Shown here: positions 13,581 through 17,724 of the stretch, one piece after another | Layout of the letters: each line of letters begins with the position of its first letter | How positions within the stretch are numbered: position 1 is the first letter of the stretch | Assembly (NCBI GenBank): GCA_028690555.1 | Contig: JAQVBA010000007.1 | Span: 1 to 17,724, forward strand | DNA: 17,724 bases | Reading direction: 5' to 3' | DNA from: Acholeplasmataceae bacterium | Lineage (GTDB): Bacteria; Bacillota_I; Bacilli_A; Acholeplasmatales; Acholeplasmataceae | Made by a program: the position numbers and the translations under genes | Notes under the pieces: generated by a model | What the model saw: the letters and a program-made list of their open reading frames with translations, nothing else | The model's database searches: none | Told to the model about the DNA's origin: nothing

Positions 13581-16505
13581 ATGAATCAAACAAAAACACT
13601 TAGGAAGATGGCAATATTTGTGCTAATTGTTGCAGGAATCCTAACACTGAGCGCATGTGGTAACAGCAGTAAAACACCTTATGGTGATTTATCTGATGAT
13701 CCTTATGTTACCCTCGATGGTATTACAATCACTGAAAAAGAACTCTACGATCAATTACGTTTACAAAGCGCAAATGTTTTGTCATCAATGATCGATAATA
13801 TTGTTTTTGCAGAAAACATTACTGATGTAAAAGCATTACTTTCAAGTGGTGATGAAGACTTAAACACATTTTTTGATGAAACAATTAACCAAAGCATTCA
13901 TAACATCACAGATTTAGAAGATTTAAAAGATTTCTTCGAAAATGATTATGAACAATTTTACCGTAATGTAGAACGTTTTGCTGATTCACAATATTTATTA
14001 GATAATTCTTTAAATATCCAAACCATTATCGATAGTATTATGAGTCAACCAATTCCTTATCAAGGTTATGCATCATTAAGTTTCTTAGTCAATAATTATG
14101 CTGTTCGCGCCGCACAACGTGAATACGCTAAAGAATTATTAGCCACTGAAGTTACTGATGAAGATAACAAAAACTACATTAGCGAACAATCTCTTGTAAC
14201 TTATTATAAGAACAACAGAGAAGGTCGTTATGATGTTGATGCTTTAGTTGTTCGCTTCATTAACTTAAACGAAGCAAACGCAGCAATGTATCATCAAAGC
14301 ATTAAAGCTGATGCTAAAGGTGCTTGGTACAAAATTCCTGACATTCGCATCGCAAAAGGTGAAGTTGGTTATATTAACTTAAGCGCTGAATCTGATTCAA
14401 CTGAACCAGTTAATCAATATGTGGTTTCAGTTTTAGAAGATCTTGATTTACTTGAAAAACTTGGTGAAAATTATGAAAATCGTAGCGCTTTAAGTCGTGA
14501 AGATTTTGAAAATTACTATAAAAAATATTCAATTAACACGAGCCGTGATTTAAATCGTGATGTAGCGTTAACAACTGCACAAGTTAAAGAAGCATTTGTT
14601 AGCATCTATAATTTATTAAATCCTACTGCACAAGTTGAAATTTCAGGTTCTACAATCGTTGGTAAAGGTGATGTTGTATACAGCCCAACACTGACTTACG
14701 ATGAACTTACTGGCATTAACACAAGCTTAAGATCACACATCTATTCAACGCTTGTTTCAGAAGCTTCTATGGAAGACCCTAATGATACAACAGATGGACA
14801 ACCTTATTCTTCACGTTTCACACAATTTGGTACGCCTTACTATTTAGTATTTAAATTAAATGATGGTAAAGCTGCTGAAGAAGGTGTATTAATCGAAGAT
14901 CCAGAAGATGCTGAAAAAGAAATTTTCGCATCCACTGCAACAGCGATTAAAGATGAAATGTTTGACCTTCTTTTAGAAAGTAAATTAACATCTGCTTATA
15001 TTAGTGAAGTTGTTAATAAGCTTTATGAAGAAATCGAAGTTGATATTTATGATCCAGTTATTCGTATACTTTACGAACAAAATTATGGTTATGAAGGTAC
15101 AGAAGATAATAAGAGTGGTGATGTGGTTGCAACCGTAGATGGTACAGACATCACAGTTAGTGATTTCTATGCTCGCTTAGAAAAATCATATGGTATTAAC
15201 ATTTCACTCGATCTATTATCTAATGAATATTTATTGAATTCAGAAAAATATTCAATTACTGAAGATGATCGTGATAGTTATCAAACACAATTTGAAGATA
15301 TCATTTCACAATTCTCAGCAAATAACTTTGCATCTGCTGGATTCCCAGCGACAATGGGACGTGAAAAGTTCTTACTTCTTGCATTTGGTTCAAGAACTAA
15401 TCAAGAAGCAATCAATCAAATCTATGTATACCCAGAATTACGTGATCAATACTTAAAAGATTATGAAGCGCATTATGGTGAAGATGTTTATGAAAACTTA
15501 TCTGAACTTGCTAAGCTCCAATATGATAATTATAAATCAATGAATGTGAGTCACTTACTCATATATGTTGATCAAAACGGTGATGGAAACCCAGATGATC
15601 CTCAAGATTACCTAGATTCATTAGATGCACTTGGTCAACAAGCTGTATTAGAAGGATTAGTTGATTTAGTTGAAATCTTATATGAAAAAGTTGGTTACTA
15701 TTCAACATTTGCAAATGGATTCCAAACACTTGCTGCAGAATTCAACAATTCAGGACGCATCTTACGTGGTAATGATGTTCCACCAGTGAACCCTGATGAT
15801 CCAAAGCTTGACATTCAACCAGAATTAACATGGGCTAAATTCCGTCAATTAGGTTTCTATCTCAAGTTTGAAAACTTATCATCTCCAATCACAAATACAT
15901 CAAACTTATTATCATCTCAACAACGTTTAGACGAAGTATTCTACAATCGTGCGATGTCAATGTATAATCCAGATGCATCACTTCCTCTTCTTGATTTATA
16001 TGAAAGTGTTATTACTCAAGAAGAACTTGCAAATGTTAAATCATCATTTGGATGGCATTTAATTCTTAATACTTCTGTTAGAGAAAGTGCAAGCGTGATG
16101 TATTCACAATACGCAGACACTGATGGTAAATATGTTTCAGAAGATGATGAAACATTAAACTTCTATAACTCTTTAACAGAATGGGTAAGTCCAAATCAAG
16201 TTAAGTTCTACTTAATTGAAAGCAATTCAGAAGAAGGTATTCAATTACCATCAACTGTTCAAACCGCTTTCAATACCCAATTCTCACCAATTTTAACACG
16301 TTACCAAAGCACTTTTATGCAACGTGAACTCGTCTTCAAGTTGATTGAAGATGCAGACTTCAGTGGAAACCAAGGTGCAAGATTTGATGTCATTCGAGAA
16401 ATCAATCGTCGTCAAATGAATGAATACCTACTTTCATCAAATGGTGTGTATGATAATAATTACGCAACTCTTTATGAAAATTGGTTTACAATTTTAGAAG
16501 GATAA
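13581..16505 (+). CDS. Large PrsA/SurA-like foldase lipoprotein
   Basis: A 974-residue exported lipoprotein. Residues 1-22 form a Lys/Arg-led hydrophobic signal, with lipobox LSAC and the lipidated Cys at 26. SurA/PrsA N-terminal-like segments occur twice: DPYVTLDGITITEKELYDQL (40-59) and VVATVDGTDITVSDFYARL (515-533). Parvulin-like strand pairs also seem to occur twice: DALVVRFINLNEANA (220-234) with FGTPYYLVFKLND (416-428), and NVSHLLIYVD (655-664) with FGWHLILNT (823-831). The second PpiC-like domain would span about 180 residues where 90-100 is usual, with an insert including DQNGDGNPDD (664-673), a Ca-loop-like stretch. PrsA is normally near 290-300 residues. Probable role is folding of exported proteins at the outer membrane face; whether it retains isomerase activity is unknown. 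Monocistronic, with its own promoter and terminator. Confidence 0.8.
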   Translation: MNQTKTLRKMAIFVLIVAGILTLSACGNSSKTPYGDLSDDPYVTLDGITITEKELYDQLRLQSANVLSSMIDNIVFAENITDVKALLSSGDEDLNTFFDETINQSIHNITDLEDLKDFFENDYEQFYRNVERFADSQYLLDNSLNIQTIIDSIMSQPIPYQGYASLSFLVNNYAVRAAQREYAKELLATEVTDEDNKNYISEQSLVTYYKNNREGRYDVDALVVRFINLNEANAAMYHQSIKADAKGAWYKIPDIRIAKGEVGYINLSAESDSTEPVNQYVVSVLEDLDLLEKLGENYENRSALSREDFENYYKKYSINTSRDLNRDVALTTAQVKEAFVSIYNLLNPTAQVEISGSTIVGKGDVVYSPTLTYDELTGINTSLRSHIYSTLVSEASMEDPNDTTDGQPYSSRFTQFGTPYYLVFKLNDGKAAEEGVLIEDPEDAEKEIFASTATAIKDEMFDLLLESKLTSAYISEVVNKLYEEIEVDIYDPVIRILYEQNYGYEGTEDNKSGDVVATVDGTDITVSDFYARLEKSYGINISLDLLSNEYLLNSEKYSITEDDRDSYQTQFEDIISQFSANNFASAGFPATMGREKFLLLAFGSRTNQEAINQIYVYPELRDQYLKDYEAHYGEDVYENLSELAKLQYDNYKSMNVSHLLIYVDQNGDGNPDDPQDYLDSLDALGQQAVLEGLVDLVEILYEKVGYYSTFANGFQTLAAEFNNSGRILRGNDVPPVNPDDPKLDIQPELTWAKFRQLGFYLKFENLSSPITNTSNLLSSQQRLDEVFYNRAMSMYNPDASLPLLDLYESVITQEELANVKSSFGWHLILNTSVRESASVMYSQYADTDGKYVSEDDETLNFYNSLTEWVSPNQVKFYLIESNSEEGIQLPSTVQTAFNTQFSPILTRYQSTFMQRELVFKLIEDADFSGNQGARFDVIREINRRQMNEYLLSSNGVYDNNYATLYENWFTILEG

Positions 16506-16519
16506 TTTATCTAAAGGAT

Positions 16520-16555
16520 AAAGGTTACCAAAATTTTGGTAACCTTTTTTTTTTT
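16520..16555 (+). terminator. Strong terminator after the lipoprotein gene
   Basis: AAAGGTTACCAAAA (16520-16533) and its exact reverse complement (16534-16547) form an uninterrupted 28-bp palindrome, so the hairpin has at least 12 pairs with a small A/T loop. Eleven T follow (16545-16555). It ends the lipoprotein transcript 15 nt after its stop codon. Confidence 0.92.
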
Positions 16556-16582
16556 AATGATTTATTTTGAAAAGAATTCTTG

Positions 16583-16588
16583 TATAAT
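16583..16588 (+). promoter_or_regulatory. -10 element of the gene at 16619
   Basis: A perfect TATAAT lies 30 nt before the start codon and just after the previous terminator. The -35 region is A/T-rich with no good match at 16-18 nt spacing (ATTTAT at 16560-16565 is the 17-nt candidate), so only the -10 is annotated. Confidence 0.55.
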
Positions 16589-16618
16589 GAAAATAAAATA
16601 AAACTATGGGAGGATCAG

Positions 16619-17158
16619 ATGGGACTACTTGGTAAACTTGGACAAAAATTAGGTGACGCCATGGAAAAATCTGCAAGCAAAAATATGACTGGCGCCTCCA
16701 AAGAAGCTTACGAAGCAGAGAAAAAGGAGCAAGAAACACAAAAAAAAGAACAAATCATTGATGAAATGATTTCAATCCCTTTTTCTAAAGATGATTTAAA
16801 AGATTTAAATGCATTGGTGAATCGAGCAAATTTGATTGATGAAAACCAATTATGGGTTGCTGGTTTTTCAAATTTTAGAGCAAATCAAAATGCTTCTGCA
16901 GCTAATTTATTTTCTGGAAAGAAACACTTAAGATTTTTTACTGTAAATAAAGAGGTGTACAGTTTTGCACTTTTCGAAGATGATATGTTTAAGACTTATC
17001 GAATTTTTAGAGATCAAGATATCAAAGATGTGGAAGTTAAAATTAAAATGCTTGGAGCAAGCACTTTAAAAATTGAATTGAAAGATGGCAAACTCTTAAC
17101 GATTGATGTGACAGAAAACAAAGATAAATTGCAATCAATTAAAGGAATGTTTAAATAA
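16619..17158 (+). CDS. Uncharacterised protein, possible PH-like C-terminal domain
   Basis: Not recognised as a named family. The 179-residue product has an N-terminal MGLLGKLGQKLGDAMEKSAS amphipathic segment, a charged Lys/Glu/Gln-rich helix at about 28-50 that could be a coiled coil, and a C-terminal half (about 75-179) that alternates short hydrophobic strands and ends in a helix (ENKDKLQSIKGMFK). That order, strands then one terminal helix, is compatible with a bacterial PH-like fold. There is no signal peptide or membrane segment, so it is probably cytoplasmic, perhaps membrane-associated through the N-terminal helix. GGGAGG sits 5 nt before the ATG. A TTG at 16580 opens the same frame earlier but overlaps the TATAAT and has no ribosome binding site. 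It converges on yhaM. Confidence 0.8.
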   Translation: MGLLGKLGQKLGDAMEKSASKNMTGASKEAYEAEKKEQETQKKEQIIDEMISIPFSKDDLKDLNALVNRANLIDENQLWVAGFSNFRANQNASAANLFSGKKHLRFFTVNKEVYSFALFEDDMFKTYRIFRDQDIKDVEVKIKMLGASTLKIELKDGKLLTIDVTENKDKLQSIKGMFK

Positions 17159-17186
17159 AAGGAAAACTCAAGGTCTTCCTTTATTT
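17151..17186. terminator. Possible weak bidirectional terminator between convergent genes
   Basis: AAAAGGAA and TTCCTTT can pair across an 11-nt loop, with A/T extension on both sides through one bulge, and T-rich flanks on each strand. It overlaps or touches both stop codons. The stem is short and A/T-rich, so this is a weak call. Confidence 0.4.
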
Positions 17187-17724
17187 CTTATTTGCTTTAT
17201 AAAATCTCATCTTATCTAAAACAGAAATCATATTTGTAAATGAACCGTCTTGTGTTTCAGCAAGTGTTTCACCAAGTACTGTAAATTTTGAATCAATCGT
17301 ATCGATAAACCATAGTAATAATGCTTCACCAATTTGAGGTTTTTTAGGAGATCCAAAGTTATATTGCCCATGATGACTAATAATCATATGTTTCAACAAT
17401 AATACTTCTTCTTCCTTTTCGTAATGCAGTTCATGTGCCACAAGATCAATCATAGAAGTTTGCATGACCAAATGCCCTATGAGTAATCCTTCTTTCGTAT
17501 ACTCTCCGTCAACACCACTGATCTCATCGATTTTTGACATATCGTGTAAAATGGTTCCCGCATATAATAAGTCTCGATTTAGATACGGATATATTTCAAT
17601 AAATGGATCAATTAATTTTAACATAGTTAATGTATGATAAGACAATCCTCCAACATATGCGTGGTGGAATTTGGTTGCTGCTGGATGCATATAAAATGCT
17701 TTCTCATGCGCTTTATAAATTTTA
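17181..17724 (-). CDS. yhaM: 3'-5' exoribonuclease YhaM, C-terminal HD domain (cut by right edge)
   Basis: YhaM is an RNase with an N-terminal OB fold and a C-terminal HD metal-binding domain. Here the frame is open from the window edge; the internal Met at 17690 is not the start, because the 11 codons before it continue the family sequence (KAHEKAFYMHPAATKFHH). About 180 residues of a protein of about 310 are present. The HD-domain metal motifs are all visible: KFHHAYVGGLSYH, TILHDMSKI, IGHLV, and SHHGQYNFGSP, then the usual DTIDSK and the final FYK segment. It converges on the small gene to its left, with 22 nt between the stops. Assignment is by recalled family sequence. Confidence 0.92.
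   Translation of the reverse strand, partial: KIYKAHEKAFYMHPAATKFHHAYVGGLSYHTLTMLKLIDPFIEIYPYLNRDLLYAGTILHDMSKIDEISGVDGEYTKEGLLIGHLVMQTSMIDLVAHELHYEKEEEVLLLKHMIISHHGQYNFGSPKKPQIGEALLLWFIDTIDSKFTVLGETLAETQDGSFTNMISVLDKMRFYKANKK

Noticed and set aside
16580..16618. TTG start extending the gene at 16619
   Set aside because: The extension covers the TATAAT promoter element and lacks a ribosome binding site; GGGAGG points to the ATG at 16619.
1..17724. Mobile elements, tRNA/rRNA genes, CRISPR arrays or phage genes
   Set aside because: No transposase, tandem spaced repeats, integrase or RNA gene signatures were seen; nearly all sequence is accounted for by housekeeping and biosynthetic genes.

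Overview
The window is AT-rich, densely packed bacterial chromosome. Several features point to a Firmicutes/Tenericutes-type organism: strong AAGGAGG-like ribosome binding sites, the YycJ-RlmH pair, DegV, YhaM, a PrsA-like lipoprotein and PdxR-PdxST. TGA acts as a normal stop in many genes (aroF, aroB, aroA, aroC, rlmH, yycJ), often inside ATGA overlaps, so the Mycoplasma/Spiroplasma code (TGA = Trp) does not apply. My best guess is an Acholeplasma-, Izemoplasma- or Haloplasma-like lineage. This is inference from gene content and composition, not a database match.

Layout. Positions 1-7251, minus strand: a complete transcription unit running right to left, with a promoter (about 7224-7196), a 16-codon leader peptide (7167-7117), an RNA attenuator (7117-7026), then aroF, tyrA, aroB, aroA, aroQ, aroE, aroC and the start of recG (cut by the left edge). 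All six junctions among the seven aromatic genes overlap, by 4, 11, 4, 11, 11 and 8 bp. Together they cover DAHP synthesis, dehydroquinate synthesis, shikimate dehydrogenation, EPSP synthesis, chorismate synthesis, and chorismate to prephenate to 4-hydroxyphenylpyruvate. Dehydroquinate dehydratase (aroD/aroQ-DHQase), shikimate kinase (aroK) and prephenate dehydratase (pheA) are absent from the window.

Positions 7252-10173: a MocR/PdxR-type PLP-sensing regulator, divergent from pdxS-pdxT, the deoxyxylulose-5-phosphate-independent pyridoxal phosphate synthase. A 7-bp inverted repeat lies in the shared promoter region. Positions 10144-13449, minus strand: mscL with its own promoter, then (reading against the coordinates) the operon yycJ, rlmH, a HAD phosphatase and degV. 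Positions 13517-16555: a promoter, a 974-residue PrsA/SurA-like foldase lipoprotein and a strong terminator. Positions 16583-17158: a small uncharacterised gene whose product has a possible PH-like C-terminus. Positions 17181-17724, minus strand: the 3' part of yhaM, cut by the right edge.

The most interesting element is the leader upstream of aroF. A short peptide with two Tyr codons near its end is followed by four or five RNA segments whose pairings can alternate. Ribosome position on the peptide would decide whether a perfect 10-bp terminator hairpin forms. This is a Tyr-sensing, ribosome-mediated attenuator in a lineage where T-boxes or protein regulators would be expected.
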